A stretch of 64,000 nt of DNA from Meiothermus sp. (GCF_026004075.1 NZ_BPIK01000001.1:1590041-1654040), one strand, 5' to 3'; positions 1-8,753 are shown, numbered from the stretch's first letter. Notes: a model not told the origin generated them from the letters alone. Numbers and translations are program-made.

Positions 1-1399
1 TGCCCGTAACCGTAACAAACGAAGTATTGCCCAGCCACACGCGCTGCAAGCCGAATATCACCAGTACCAGACACAATAGCACCGCGCCGTAGACCGCTGC
101 CTCGTTGGGGTCGTAGCGTCCGGTCAGGGCCAGGAATACCTCGGTGGCCAGGAAGTTGCGGTCACCCCCCAGCAGCATAGGGTTGCCGAAGTCGGCCAGC
201 GACTCGATGATGGTCAGCAAAAATGCCGCCGCCAGCCCAGGGCGCAGCAGGGGCCAAGTAATGCGGCGGAAGGTATCCCAGGGGTGGGCCCGCAGGGTGG
301 CCGAAGCCTCCTCGAGGGCCGGGTTCAGGCCCTGCACCGAGCCGCGCAGAATCAGGAAGGCCACTGGGGTGAAAGCGAAAATTTGGGCAATGGCTACCCC
401 GTTGATGCCAAACAAAAAACTGGTTTTGAGGCCCAGCAGGTCGCTGGTGATGATGCCGCTGCGCCCCAGCCAGTAGATGAGGGCAAACGCGAACACAAAC
501 GGTGGGGTGATGAGGGGCAGCAGGCTGACCACCCCCAGGCTGCGGCGAACCCAGTCGGCCCTCGAGCGCTGCTCCAAGAGCGCGAACACCAGTCCCAGCG
601 CAGTGGTAATGGGGGCCACGATGAGGGCTAGGTACAGGCTGGTAGGAAATGCCCCACCCCCAAAAATGCCCGCACCCACAATCCAACCCAGCACCAGACC
701 CGCCACCAAACCGCTGAAGACTCGAGGCCAGCGCCAACCTCCACGGGCCGCCAGCCCCGCACCCAACAGCCCAGCGACCAGGGTAACCAGGCCCACCTGC
801 AAGCGCTCCGACTGGGCAGTGTAGGGATTCTCGATGGTGATGAACAGCGGTGAGCTGAGCACGCTTTGAATCTTGCTGAGGGTAAAGACACCCTTAACCA
901 CCACCGATTCGTGCAGCACGGTAAAAAGTGGATAGATAATGAACAGCAGCACAAACAGCGCAGACAGCAGGATACTGGTAGTGACAAAGGGGTCGTTTTG
1001 GATAATGCCTGACTCGCTCAGCCCAATGCCCACCACCGTCAGCAGGGCGACCAGCACCACCAGCGCGCCCAACCCCAGCGGCGCCGAGGTAGCCACCAGC
1101 CACCCCACACCTGCCAGAAAGCCCCCGGAACCTAGCACCACCAAGGCGTAGCCCCTATGCACCAGGGGAAGGCGGAGCAAGCTCAGGGCCGTAAGGCTGA
1201 GTGCAATGGCCAGCAGCACCGCTCCCAACACCGGGGCGGTGCTCATAGCCAGAAGGTTGGGGTTGAACTCGAGGAAACTTCGGTCGGTACGAACCCACGG
1301 CAGTAGCAAGAGGCCCAGCAGGCTTACCAGTCCGGCCATCCACGCAGAAGACCTTCCGCTGGCCATGCCCACAAGGCCGGTTTTTCCTATTACAGCCAT
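1..1399 (-). CDS. ABC transporter permease, ferric iron (FbpB/SfuB) type, partial at window edge
   Basis: The reading frame is open from an ATG at 1397-1399 leftward through the window edge, so about 466 codons are visible and the C-terminus is missing. An AAAGGAG ribosome site lies 5 nt before the ATG. The translation is a run of hydrophobic helices and contains a permease EAA-type loop with the core LEEASATLRAHPWDTF followed by a conserved glycine, the surface that contacts the ABC ATPase. Polytopic permeases of this kind serve ferric-iron and related oxyanion-binding proteins. It lies downstream of, and in the same direction as, the binding protein at 1507-2535, so the two should form one transporter; the ATPase gene would lie outside the window. 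Substrate is inferred from the partner protein only. Confidence 0.85.
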   Translation of the reverse strand, partial: MAVIGKTGLVGMASGRSSAWMAGLVSLLGLLLLPWVRTDRSFLEFNPNLLAMSTAPVLGAVLLAIALSLTALSLLRLPLVHRGYALVVLGSGGFLAGVGWLVATSAPLGLGALVVLVALLTVVGIGLSESGIIQNDPFVTTSILLSALFVLLFIIYPLFTVLHESVVVKGVFTLSKIQSVLSSPLFITIENPYTAQSERLQVGLVTLVAGLLGAGLAARGGWRWPRVFSGLVAGLVLGWIVGAGIFGGGAFPTSLYLALIVAPITTALGLVFALLEQRSRADWVRRSLGVVSLLPLITPPFVFAFALIYWLGRSGIITSDLLGLKTSFLFGINGVAIAQIFAFTPVAFLILRGSVQGLNPALEEASATLRAHPWDTFRRITWPLLRPGLAAAFLLTIIESLADFGNPMLLGGDRNFLATEVFLALTGRYDPNEAAVYGAVLLCLVLVIFGLQRVWLGNTSFVTVTG

Positions 1400-1441
1400 T
1401 CAGGCTCCTTTGATAGCGTTGTAGTTATCGCCCGCATCACT

Positions 1442-1473
1442 TGAATGACTCCGCCGTTAGGCGGAGTCATTCA
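1442..1473 (-). other. Perfect 14-bp stem hairpin between binding-protein and permease genes
   Basis: TGAATGACTCCGCC (1442-1455), a 4-nt loop and its exact complement (1460-1473) form a 14-bp stem. No T-tract follows on the leftward transcript, so it is not a classical terminator. By analogy with binding-protein/permease intergenic hairpins such as malE-malF, it may stop 3' exonucleases and keep the binding-protein message in excess over the permease message. That role is inference. Confidence 0.7.
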
Positions 1474-1506
1474 GCAAATCAACCAATCATCACTTCCAGC
1501 ATGGGT

Positions 1507-2535
1507 TTAGCGGCGCGGCAACGGGAATACCTCTCTTGTCCAGCGGGCAATCAGCCGCTGGCGCAGATCGGGGTCGCCGTACTTCTTGGCGTCGTAGTTG
1601 ATGAGCTTGAAGTCTTTGGGGTTGGGAATGCCTTCGATTAGAGGGGTTTTGGTGTTGGAAGGCAACGAGAAAATGCCTGCCCGGAAGCCCACCTGCTGGC
1701 CCTCGGGAGAAGTAGCCCAGTCCATGAAGGCCTGGCCGTTGGCTTTGTTCTTAGCCCCGCGCACCAGGCTCAGGCCGCCGATTTCGTAGCCTGTACCCTC
1801 ACAGGGAGCCACAATCTCGATGGGGAAGCCTTGCTTCTTGAACTCCACCAGGTCGTGCATGAACTGAATCCCAATGCCAATCTCACCGCGCCCCAGCGCA
1901 ATGCGCGGGGCCACGCCCGAGCGGGTGTATTCGGCCACGTTGCGGTGATAGCTCTTCATCAGATCGAACGCTTCATCCTCGCCGAACAACTGCACCAAGG
2001 TGGCAATCTGGGTGTAGGCGGTTCCGGAGGTGTTGGGGTTAGAGACCTGAATCAGACCCCGGTAAGCTGGGTTGGCGAGATCCTTCCAGCAGCGAGGAAT
2101 GGGTGCGCCGCGATCCTGGAGCACCTTGGGGTTAATGCCAAAGCCCAGAATCCCCTGGTAAAGCGGGGTGTAGGTCGTACCGATGGCCTGCTTCATGGTA
2201 GGAGACAAATCGTTGTAGGACTTGACCCGATACCATTCGGTGATGGCATCTTTGAAGGCTTCGTAGTGTGGATCGCCTGTGCCCCCAAACCACACATCAA
2301 AGGTGGGGTTGTTGCGCTCGGCCCGTAAGCGGGCCAGGGCCTCGTTGGTCGAGACGCTCACGATGCGCACCTCAATGCCCGTCGCCTGTTTGAAGGCCGG
2401 CCCCAAGGCCTCACACCAGTTTTGCGTGACGCTACAGATCACATTGACAACCCGCTGCTGGGCAAAGCCCATGCTTGTTGCTAGCAGTGCGAACACAAGA
2501 GCCCACCAACGGAGATTCCGCTTCAAAAAAGACAT
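1507..2535 (-). CDS. ABC transporter substrate-binding protein, ferric iron / oxyanion family
   Basis: 342 residues. The N-terminus has a Sec signal peptide: basic MSFLKRNLR, a hydrophobic core, and a likely cut after SMGFA before QQRVV. The mature part resembles the Fbp/SBP_bac_6 class of periplasmic proteins, with the early pattern VICSVTQNWCEALGPAF and the family-like segments FDVWFGGTGDPHYEAF and GYEIGGLSLVRGAKN. Such proteins deliver ferric iron, or in some relatives phosphonates or other anions, to an inner-membrane permease. A GAGGAGG ribosome site precedes the ATG. The gene heads the operon that continues into the permease at 1-1399. The ligand cannot be settled from sequence alone. 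Confidence 0.88.
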   Translation of the reverse strand: MSFLKRNLRWWALVFALLATSMGFAQQRVVNVICSVTQNWCEALGPAFKQATGIEVRIVSVSTNEALARLRAERNNPTFDVWFGGTGDPHYEAFKDAITEWYRVKSYNDLSPTMKQAIGTTYTPLYQGILGFGINPKVLQDRGAPIPRCWKDLANPAYRGLIQVSNPNTSGTAYTQIATLVQLFGEDEAFDLMKSYHRNVAEYTRSGVAPRIALGRGEIGIGIQFMHDLVEFKKQGFPIEIVAPCEGTGYEIGGLSLVRGAKNKANGQAFMDWATSPEGQQVGFRAGIFSLPSNTKTPLIEGIPNPKDFKLINYDAKKYGDPDLRQRLIARWTREVFPLPRR

Positions 2536-2550
2536 ATTTTTGCCTCCTCG

Positions 2551-2591
2551 GTTGAATCATACGGCTTGTCGGAAAAATGTCAAGATTCAAC
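2551..2591 (-). promoter_or_regulatory. Promoter with 8-bp inverted-repeat operator for the iron-type transporter
   Basis: On the minus strand TTGACA (2578-2583) and TATGAT (2556-2561) are separated by 16 bp, close to the sigma-70 consensus. A perfect inverted repeat GTTGAATC (2551-2558) / GATTCAAC (2584-2591) flanks the pair and overlaps the -10 box, so a dimeric regulator bound there would block the polymerase. The start codon is at 2535, which gives a leader of roughly 14 nt containing the ribosome site. Confidence 0.7.
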
Positions 2592-2713
2592 TGCCCTACA
2601 CGACAGAAAATAATTTATTGAACACCTGCAAAGTAGAGCAGGGCTATAGGCTCGAAAGAAGGCCTCGAGCTTTGCGCTATATGAATTTACGGCTTTTCTA
2701 GGTTCGAATTTGC

Positions 2714-2742
2714 TGGACTCTAGCAGTTATTGCGCCTATACT
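2714..2742 (+). promoter_or_regulatory. Candidate promoter of the Na/Pi cotransporter gene
   Basis: TGGACT (2714-2719), 17 bp, TATACT (2737-2742). Transcription would begin near 2749. This favours the GTG start at 2775 over an in-frame TTG at 2730, which lies upstream of the predicted transcript start. Confidence 0.5.
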
Positions 2743-2774
2743 TGCAGCAGATTGAGCGGTCAGGGGAAAGTCAA

Positions 2775-4367
2775 GTGTTAGAAGCCTTGGGCGGTCTGGC
2801 GTTGCTGGTAAAGGGGCTATCCTTCCTGTCCCAGGCCCTGGCAGTTGCAGTAGGTGGGCCCGCACGCCGGGTTTTGACCTGGGCTACGGCTCGCTCGAGG
2901 CGGGCCTGGCTGGCTGGAGTCCTGGTAGGTGCTTTGACCCTTAATAGTACTGCACTGGGCCTCACAGCGATCAGGCTGGCCGAATCGGGCATTGCCAGCT
3001 TCGGGTCGGCGCTGGTGCTGGGCCTGGCCGCCAAAGGGGGCGCCACGGTGGCGCTGCAACTGGCAGCCACCCCCATCAGCGCGATGGCCCTGCCGATTGT
3101 AGGGGTTGGGTTCGTACTATCGTTGTTCAAGCGGATCCAGGTCTGGGGTGAAGGAATCCTGGGGCTGGGAATGCTGCTGTTGGGAATTTCACTGATGGTA
3201 CAGGGGCTACTGCCCATGACCAGCTCGGAGCTTTTTATCCTGATACGCCAGAGCCTGGAATCTTCTCCACTGGGCCTGTGGTTGCTGGGTTTTGCCCTGG
3301 CCTCGTTGCTGGGCTCGGCCAATGCAGTGGCTGCGCTGGCCCTGGCGCTGGCGGCCTCGAGCGCCTTCAGTCTGTCGTCTGCGCTTCTGCTCACCCTGGG
3401 TGGGGGGGCTGGATCGGGGATGATTCTGCTGCTCAGCACCTGGGATAGCACCCCGGCGGCCCGTCGGATTGCGGCGGCTCACCTGGGCTGGAAAATACTG
3501 CTTTCCATTCCCTTTGTGCTGTTTTTACCGGCTTTCGCCCGCTTCAGTGGCGAGCTGGCACAGCAGCTTGGCCTGGGTTCTTCGGCTGCAGTAGCCCAGG
3601 GGCACCTGCTATATCACGTGCTGGCCTCGCTGCTGGTTTTGCCCGTGGTACGGCCCCTCGAAAGCGTCATGCATCGACTGATGCCCGATTCGGAGCACCG
3701 CATCAGCCCCCGATACATCTCTGAGGAGGCCCTCGAGTCACATGAATTGGCTTCCAGTCTGGCCTTGCGCGAGGTTGGGCGCATCGGCGACCAGCTCTCG
3801 GAAATGCTCACCGAGACCGTGAAGATTCTGGCCCACGGCAACGGTGATACCGCCGAGGTGGCCCGGCGGGAGGAGAAGGTAGACCAGCTGGCCCGTGCCA
3901 TTGTGCTCTATCTGAGCGACTTATCGGCCCGTCATCCGGGCAACTCGCCGCTGGTGCTAATGATGGCGGCCAGCGAGATTGAGCATATGGGCGATCAGGT
4001 GCGGCGTATGCTGCGCAAGCAGGACAAGCTGTACGCCCAGAACCTAGACTTCTCCGAGGAAGGCCGTGGCGAACTGGCCGAGGCTGCCGAGAAAGTGCTC
4101 AAGCGGCTGAAACTCTCATTGGCCGCTCTATCTACTCGCAATGAGGCCCTGGCCGAGCAGGTTATTGACGAGCACGCCAACCTGGAAAGCTATCTGCACG
4201 AGCTGCGTCGCTCCCATCTACGCCGCCTAGAAAAAGGGCGTATCGAAAGCCGCGCTACCACCCTGGCTCATCTGGATCTGCTTATTGTGCTGGACGAGCT
4301 TGATCGGAGCATTACCCGTCTGGCTTCACTTTCGCTCGAGCTTCACCGACCCCTGGCCGGTATCTGA
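2775..4367 (+). CDS. Na/Pi cotransporter family protein with C-terminal PhoU-like domain
   Basis: About 530 residues from the GTG at 2775, with an AGGGGAAAG site 4 nt upstream; the protein then begins VLEALGGLALLVKGLSF, which fits the family N-terminus. Two hydrophobic repeats fill roughly the first 300 residues; each carries a QSS-type-like polar helix (for example GVLVGALTLNSTALGLTAI). The C-terminal third is an all-helical PhoU-like domain (LREVGRIGDQLSEMLTE, ASEIEHMGDQVRRML). The family imports phosphate with sodium, or in YjbB-type members exports phosphate; the PhoU part is thought to gate it. The gene stands alone, divergent from the iron-type operon. Confidence 0.85.
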   Translation: MLEALGGLALLVKGLSFLSQALAVAVGGPARRVLTWATARSRRAWLAGVLVGALTLNSTALGLTAIRLAESGIASFGSALVLGLAAKGGATVALQLAATPISAMALPIVGVGFVLSLFKRIQVWGEGILGLGMLLLGISLMVQGLLPMTSSELFILIRQSLESSPLGLWLLGFALASLLGSANAVAALALALAASSAFSLSSALLLTLGGGAGSGMILLLSTWDSTPAARRIAAAHLGWKILLSIPFVLFLPAFARFSGELAQQLGLGSSAAVAQGHLLYHVLASLLVLPVVRPLESVMHRLMPDSEHRISPRYISEEALESHELASSLALREVGRIGDQLSEMLTETVKILAHGNGDTAEVARREEKVDQLARAIVLYLSDLSARHPGNSPLVLMMAASEIEHMGDQVRRMLRKQDKLYAQNLDFSEEGRGELAEAAEKVLKRLKLSLAALSTRNEALAEQVIDEHANLESYLHELRRSHLRRLEKGRIESRATTLAHLDLLIVLDELDRSITRLASLSLELHRPLAGI

Positions 4368-4424
4368 TACCACCTCTGCGTGTGAGAAGGGCATTTGAGG
4401 CGGCCTTTCCCAATCTTTACATAC

Positions 4425-4558
4425 GCATTTCGGTAGTATCGTTTACTTTGACAAGCCTAAACGATTCTACTGAAATGCTTTTCTACTCCCTTCGGTCGGC
4501 TTGAATCCTTCACCTCTGACTGCGCAGGGCGGTAAAGGATTCAAGCGGAAACGGTATC
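4425..4558 (-). repeat. Two-hairpin intergenic repeat, copy A
   Basis: Read on the minus strand this segment matches copy B at 7541-7666. It has hairpin 1 (4499-4546, arms of GCTTGAATCC type), a conserved linker AGCCGACCGAAGGGAG, and hairpin 2 (4425-4478, outer arms GCATTTC/GAAATGC, inner arms ATCGTTTA/TAAACGAT). Differences from copy B often fall on both sides of a stem, so pairing is kept. Copy A lies just after the stop of the signalling gene at 4611-7247 and in inverted orientation to copy B. No ORF is apparent. The rest of 4368-4610 shows nothing else clear. Confidence 0.75.
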
Positions 4559-4610
4559 AATTCGAGGGAACTGCGGTAATCCGCCTCGCGCATACCTTCG
4601 CTCGAGGTCT

Positions 4611-7247
4611 TCAAGCGTCAACCCCTCGAGCCTTGCGGCGCATGAGCTTGTCTTGATACATACGCTGGTCGGAAAGTCGCACCAAATCGCCGTCGGAGCT
4701 GGCCTCCTCGGGCAGCGTAGCTATACCCCGGCTAACACTGGCATTGGGGAACCCCTGTTGTTGTGTATGACGCACTGCTGCATCTATGCGGTGCAAAATC
4801 TCGCCGTGGTGATGGGTCTCCAGATAGGGCAGAATTGCAGCAAACTCGTCACCACCTATGCGGTATACCCTTCCCACGTCCAAAAAACTCTCTTGAACTG
4901 CCTGAGCGAAGGTACGCAGCAGTGCATCTCCACGCTCGTGACCTTCGGTATCGTTGAGTTGCTTGAGGGTATCCACGTCCAGAGCCAGCACGCTCAGGGG
5001 ATAGCCCACCCGGTAGGCGCGGGTAACCTCGCTCTCGAGGTCGGACTCAAAAGCCCGACGATTGCCCAAACCGGTCAGCACGTCGGTATGAGCCATTAAT
5101 TCCATGCGGCGTGCCAGCATCTGGGCTTCCCGGCGGGCCTGCTCGAGTTCACGGGTACGCTCGGCCAAAAGTTGCTCAAAGTTCTGCCTAAGCTGCTCAA
5201 CCTCTTTGTCGGCCCAGCCGAGCTGGGCCTTCTCGAGTTGCACCGAGAGCGAGAGGTCGGAGTCCAGGCGCTGCATATACTCTTCTACACCCACAGAGGC
5301 ATCGGCAAAAACGGCCAGACAGGCTTCCACCACCGCCGGGTCGAATTGCCTTCCGCTTTGACGCCGAATCTCGGCCAGGGCCTCCCCTACCGACCAGGCG
5401 CGCTTGTAGGGCCGCTCGTGGGTGAGAGCGTCGAGCACATCGGCCACCGCGACAATGCGGCCAGAGATGGGTATGTTCTGGCCCACCAGGCCATTAGGGT
5501 AGCCGCTGCCGTCAAAGTGCTCGTGGTGGGTAAGGGCAATTTCTTCGGCTAGGCGCAGAAGTCTGGAACGCCCCCCGGACAAAATGCGCGCCCCGATGGT
5601 GGTGTGCTCTTTTACAATTTCATATTCATCTGCAGTCAGTCGGTCGCGTTTGAGCAAAATGGCATCGGGAATGCCAATCTTACCCACATCGTGAAGGCGT
5701 GCGGCCAGCCGCAGAATCTCTACTTCGCCGGAGGGCCAGCCCAGCTGCTTGGCAATCATGGCCGCATTGCGCCCTACCCGGTAAGTGTGTTCGCCAGTCG
5801 CATCGTCACGAAATTCCGCCGCTAAAGCTAGCCGGGAAACGATTTCGAGCTGGGCAAATTCGAGCTCCTGGGTACGCTGAAAAACCCTGGCCTGGGCTTC
5901 TTCGCGGGCCTGGCGTTCCAGTTGGGTTCTGAGGCGAAGCTGCTCGGCTTCGGTTCGTACATGCTCGAGCTCGAGGTGGTTGATAAGAGTCTGTCGCTTA
6001 TGCTCGCTCTCTTCGTTGAACACCTCCCGCTCGAGGCGATGGTACTCTTCCAGGTGCTCAAAGGCCTTCTGGTATGCACCACCTGTGCGGTGTACCTGGG
6101 ACAGCAGTCGGTGGGCCAGGTAGGCACTGCGCTTGCGGTTGGCTTGGCCTGCAAGCTCGAGAACCTCCAGGCCACAGGCCAGGGCTTGCTCGAGTTCGCC
6201 CTGGGCCAACCAGGCCTCCCCCAGACTCAGGAGAACGTCCAGGACAGTAGTGCCCCAGCCGCTCGAGCGCGCCATTTGCAGTACTTCTGATAGGGTTTGG
6301 ACGGCCACTTTAGGCTGGCCCAGGGCCATCTGGGCTTTTGCCAAGCCCTCGAGGGCCGCGGCCTGTACGCGTTCCAAACCCTGTTCCTTGCTAGCCCGAA
6401 GGATGGTTTGGTAGAGTTCCTGGGCCTGTGAGAAATCCTGGCGTTTGTATGCCAGCTCGGCCATAAGTTGAATGACCTGGAGCTCAATAACCCGATCATC
6501 GGACTGGCGGGTCTCATCCAGGGCCAGCTCGTAGTATCGGTGGGCCTGATCGAAGTCGCCCATTTCCATGTAGAGATTGCCGATAGAGGCCAGGTTACCG
6601 GCACGGTTCCGAGCACTGTGCCCTTCTTGCTGGTAAAGCTGGTAGGCTTCTAAGAAGGCCTCGAGGGCCTGGGGGTACTGCCCCAGCTCGGTGCGAAGGA
6701 TTCCGATGTTATTGAGGTAGCTGGCCTGGGCCGCCGGGTTGTCCAAAGTACGCACGATGCCCAAAGCTCGGGTGAGTTTGTCCAGGGCTTGGGCATACTC
6801 GGCCCTGGCGTGGTGGATACCCGCTTGGAGATTAAGGCAGTCTGCTTCGGCAGCAGGCAGACGGGCCTCCTGGGCCAGTCGAATGGCCTCCTCCAGGTAC
6901 ATACTGGCCTGCCCCAGCTCACCCCGTTCGCGCAAGATGTTGGCCAGAAGTCGTAAGCTCTCTAATTGCTGTTCGGGATCCTGGGCCAGCCCGAGGCCGG
7001 TTTGTGCCACCCGAAGCGACTCGACTAACTGACCCAGCCGTAAGTAGGCCCTGGCTAAGATCAAGGCAGCCCGCGCCTCATGCATCGTTTGGCCGTTCAG
7101 GTGGGCCAGGGCTTTGGCTTGCTCAGCCAAGCGAACAGCCTGCCTGGGATTACGGCTCAGATGTCCTTGGGCATCCGACAGTAGCGACTCGACGGTTGCC
7201 GGTGCAGGCGTCGAGTGTCCAGTTGCCTTATCAGTATCGCGTTGCAC
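4611..7247 (-). CDS. TPR-HD-GYP-GGDEF protein, bifunctional cyclic di-GMP signalling enzyme
   Basis: About 878 residues. Start GTG at 7247 chosen because AGAGAGG lies 8 nt upstream; an in-frame TTG at 7253 is too close to that site. Order of parts: tetratricopeptide repeats (about 20-400), a coiled coil rich in E/R/Q, an HD-GYP phosphodiesterase domain with HDVGKIGIPD near 510 and HHEHFDGSGYP, a second coiled coil, and a C-terminal GGDEF diguanylate cyclase with intact GGDEF near 800. The RxxD inhibitory site expected before GGDEF is absent, so product feedback on the cyclase is unlikely. HD-GYP domains hydrolyse cyclic di-GMP and GGDEF domains make it; one may be regulatory. No signal peptide or membrane helix, so cytoplasmic with TPRs as protein-binding input. 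Confidence 0.9.
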   Translation of the reverse strand: MQRDTDKATGHSTPAPATVESLLSDAQGHLSRNPRQAVRLAEQAKALAHLNGQTMHEARAALILARAYLRLGQLVESLRVAQTGLGLAQDPEQQLESLRLLANILRERGELGQASMYLEEAIRLAQEARLPAAEADCLNLQAGIHHARAEYAQALDKLTRALGIVRTLDNPAAQASYLNNIGILRTELGQYPQALEAFLEAYQLYQQEGHSARNRAGNLASIGNLYMEMGDFDQAHRYYELALDETRQSDDRVIELQVIQLMAELAYKRQDFSQAQELYQTILRASKEQGLERVQAAALEGLAKAQMALGQPKVAVQTLSEVLQMARSSGWGTTVLDVLLSLGEAWLAQGELEQALACGLEVLELAGQANRKRSAYLAHRLLSQVHRTGGAYQKAFEHLEEYHRLEREVFNEESEHKRQTLINHLELEHVRTEAEQLRLRTQLERQAREEAQARVFQRTQELEFAQLEIVSRLALAAEFRDDATGEHTYRVGRNAAMIAKQLGWPSGEVEILRLAARLHDVGKIGIPDAILLKRDRLTADEYEIVKEHTTIGARILSGGRSRLLRLAEEIALTHHEHFDGSGYPNGLVGQNIPISGRIVAVADVLDALTHERPYKRAWSVGEALAEIRRQSGRQFDPAVVEACLAVFADASVGVEEYMQRLDSDLSLSVQLEKAQLGWADKEVEQLRQNFEQLLAERTRELEQARREAQMLARRMELMAHTDVLTGLGNRRAFESDLESEVTRAYRVGYPLSVLALDVDTLKQLNDTEGHERGDALLRTFAQAVQESFLDVGRVYRIGGDEFAAILPYLETHHHGEILHRIDAAVRHTQQQGFPNASVSRGIATLPEEASSDGDLVRLSDQRMYQDKLMRRKARGVDA

Positions 7248-7540
7248 TCGCAAGGCCTCTCTTCAAATCAGCTACCCGCATTATTGCCATATTCAAATCG
7301 GTACGCTTCAAACAAGCACTTCCAGGGTGACTAAACAGATGGTTTCGGTAGGCTGTATCATTGCCAACCGGTAGAAAGCAAGCAAGTAATATATCCCAAC
7401 CCGCTTACCGAAGAATCGATTTGTGTAGCTCCCATAATGCCACCCCTGTCTAAGAATAGGGCCTAAGGGGTATCACGGTTGTGACAAATAGCTACCGGGC
7501 AGCAGGCACAGGCCGATCGCCCCCAGTAAGTGCTCTGTTA

Positions 7541-7666
7541 TACCGGTTCCGCTCGAACCCCTCATTTTTTGATTACACCCAAAGGTGAAGGGCTCGAGCC
7601 GACCGAAGGGAGCAGGAGTGCATTCCGGCAGTATCGTTTAGGAAAAGTGAACGATAGCCGGAATGC
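7541..7666 (+). repeat. Two-hairpin intergenic repeat, copy B
   Basis: Shares with copy A the core GGTGAAGG..TC.AGCC, GACCGAAGGGAG and ATCGTTTAGG. Hairpin 1 pairs 7551-7560 with 7590-7599 (one mismatch); hairpin 2 pairs GCATTCCGGC (7620-7629) with GCCGGAATGC (7657-7666) and has inner arms ATCGTT/AACGAT. It lies in the roughly 500-bp non-coding stretch 7248-7749, which otherwise holds only the upstream region of the TPR-HD-GYP gene; I see no other feature there. Confidence 0.75.
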
Positions 7667-7749
7667 TATCAGAGCTGTTTGTGGTTGGTTATTCACGGTT
7701 TTATCGGAGCCAGCACAGTACAAACGCTTCCTCCGGGGCAGGATTGAGG

Positions 7750-8640
7750 CTATACGCCAGCAGACAAAGCTGACAAGGTGGCTCTCCGTAGCAGTTGCAG
7801 GTATTGGGCGGGGGTTCTCGAGCGTCCCACCACAATACCCCTCACACCCCGGTAGGGTGCGATCAGGTCTAGCCAGTGGGTTTCACCTTTCCCGGACAGC
7901 ACCAGTAAGCCGGGGGCCAGCCAGGGCACCGCACTCGATGCCAGGGTTGCATCTACCTTCGCTTTGACCTGAGCCGCGGAGACACAGGCATGGGGAATGG
8001 GAGCAAAAGGCTCCTTTGCCCACCCCATCCGATAGGCGAGATAACGGTAGGTCGGCCAGTCGTCAATATCGGAGCACCAAAGCCCATCGCCCCACTCGAG
8101 CAGTTCGATCTGCTTTTGGCGGGTACTCAAGATGGCCCTTGCCCCCTGGTCACCCTTGAGCCGAAGCACTTCCGGGAAAAGCCTCGCGGATAAATATACA
8201 GGGGGGCGTATCTGGCCCTCTACACTGGCCGCTACCGCGAGTATCTGAGGGGTTTTGGTCTCTATAGCTTCTCGCATTTGTTCGAGTCTAGTCGGCTCAA
8301 TTGCTGGCATATCGGCCAGAAGTACCAGTGCACCCGAAGCGCCCGAAAGCATGCGAATACCGGCCTTTAGCGAGGTGCTCTGTCCATACCGATAGTTGTG
8401 GTTAAGCACAGTTTTCACCCTCGAGTCCACACCTGGGGTGGTCTCTACCCAGCGCTCCACCACGTAGCGGGCCACCTTTGCTGCACGCCCCAAAACCACA
8501 ACTATGCGCCCATCTAACGCAAAAGCGGCCCGCTCGAGCACCCGAGTCAGCAGCACATGACCCTCGCCTGCTGGCAGCAAAAACTTTGGCACTCCGAACC
8601 TCGAGGCCCGCCCTGCCGATAGCACAATGGCATCCACCAT
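7750..8640 (-). CDS. MocA/MobA-like nucleotidyltransferase, probable molybdenum cofactor cytidylyltransferase
   Basis: About 296 residues from the ATG at 8638-8640 (MVDAIVLSAGRASRFG); an upstream in-frame ATG at 8668-8670 would add ten residues unlike the family. The N-terminal 190 residues are a nucleotidyltransferase fold: the glycine-rich LSAGRASRFG, the K of GVPKFLL, and VLLADMPAIEPT carrying the metal-binding LADMP. MocA enzymes join CMP to molybdopterin to make the MCD cofactor used by xanthine dehydrogenase-family enzymes including CO dehydrogenase. A C-terminal region of about 100 residues (GLLVLSGKGETHWLDL) is not one I recognise. It is divergent from coxMSL, which supports a role in CODH cofactor supply. 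No ribosome site is evident. Confidence 0.75.
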   Translation of the reverse strand: MVDAIVLSAGRASRFGVPKFLLPAGEGHVLLTRVLERAAFALDGRIVVVLGRAAKVARYVVERWVETTPGVDSRVKTVLNHNYRYGQSTSLKAGIRMLSGASGALVLLADMPAIEPTRLEQMREAIETKTPQILAVAASVEGQIRPPVYLSARLFPEVLRLKGDQGARAILSTRQKQIELLEWGDGLWCSDIDDWPTYRYLAYRMGWAKEPFAPIPHACVSAAQVKAKVDATLASSAVPWLAPGLLVLSGKGETHWLDLIAPYRGVRGIVVGRSRTPAQYLQLLRRATLSALSAGV

Positions 8641-8689
8641 AGCCCAGCAGCTTACAGAAATATGATTCAAACTGTAAGCTTAAACATTC

Positions 8690-8718
8690 TTGCCAGATAG
8701 GTTTAGGCCATAGATTAT
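8690..8718 (+). promoter_or_regulatory. Candidate promoter of the cox operon
   Basis: TTGCCA (8690-8695), 17 bp, GATTAT (8713-8718), followed by a strong GGAGG site (8740-8744) nine bases before the coxM ATG. It sits in the divergent region between the mocA-like gene and coxM. Confidence 0.5.
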
Positions 8719-8753
8719 TCTGGCTTGCAAAAGCAAAAAGGAGGCAGGACTGC

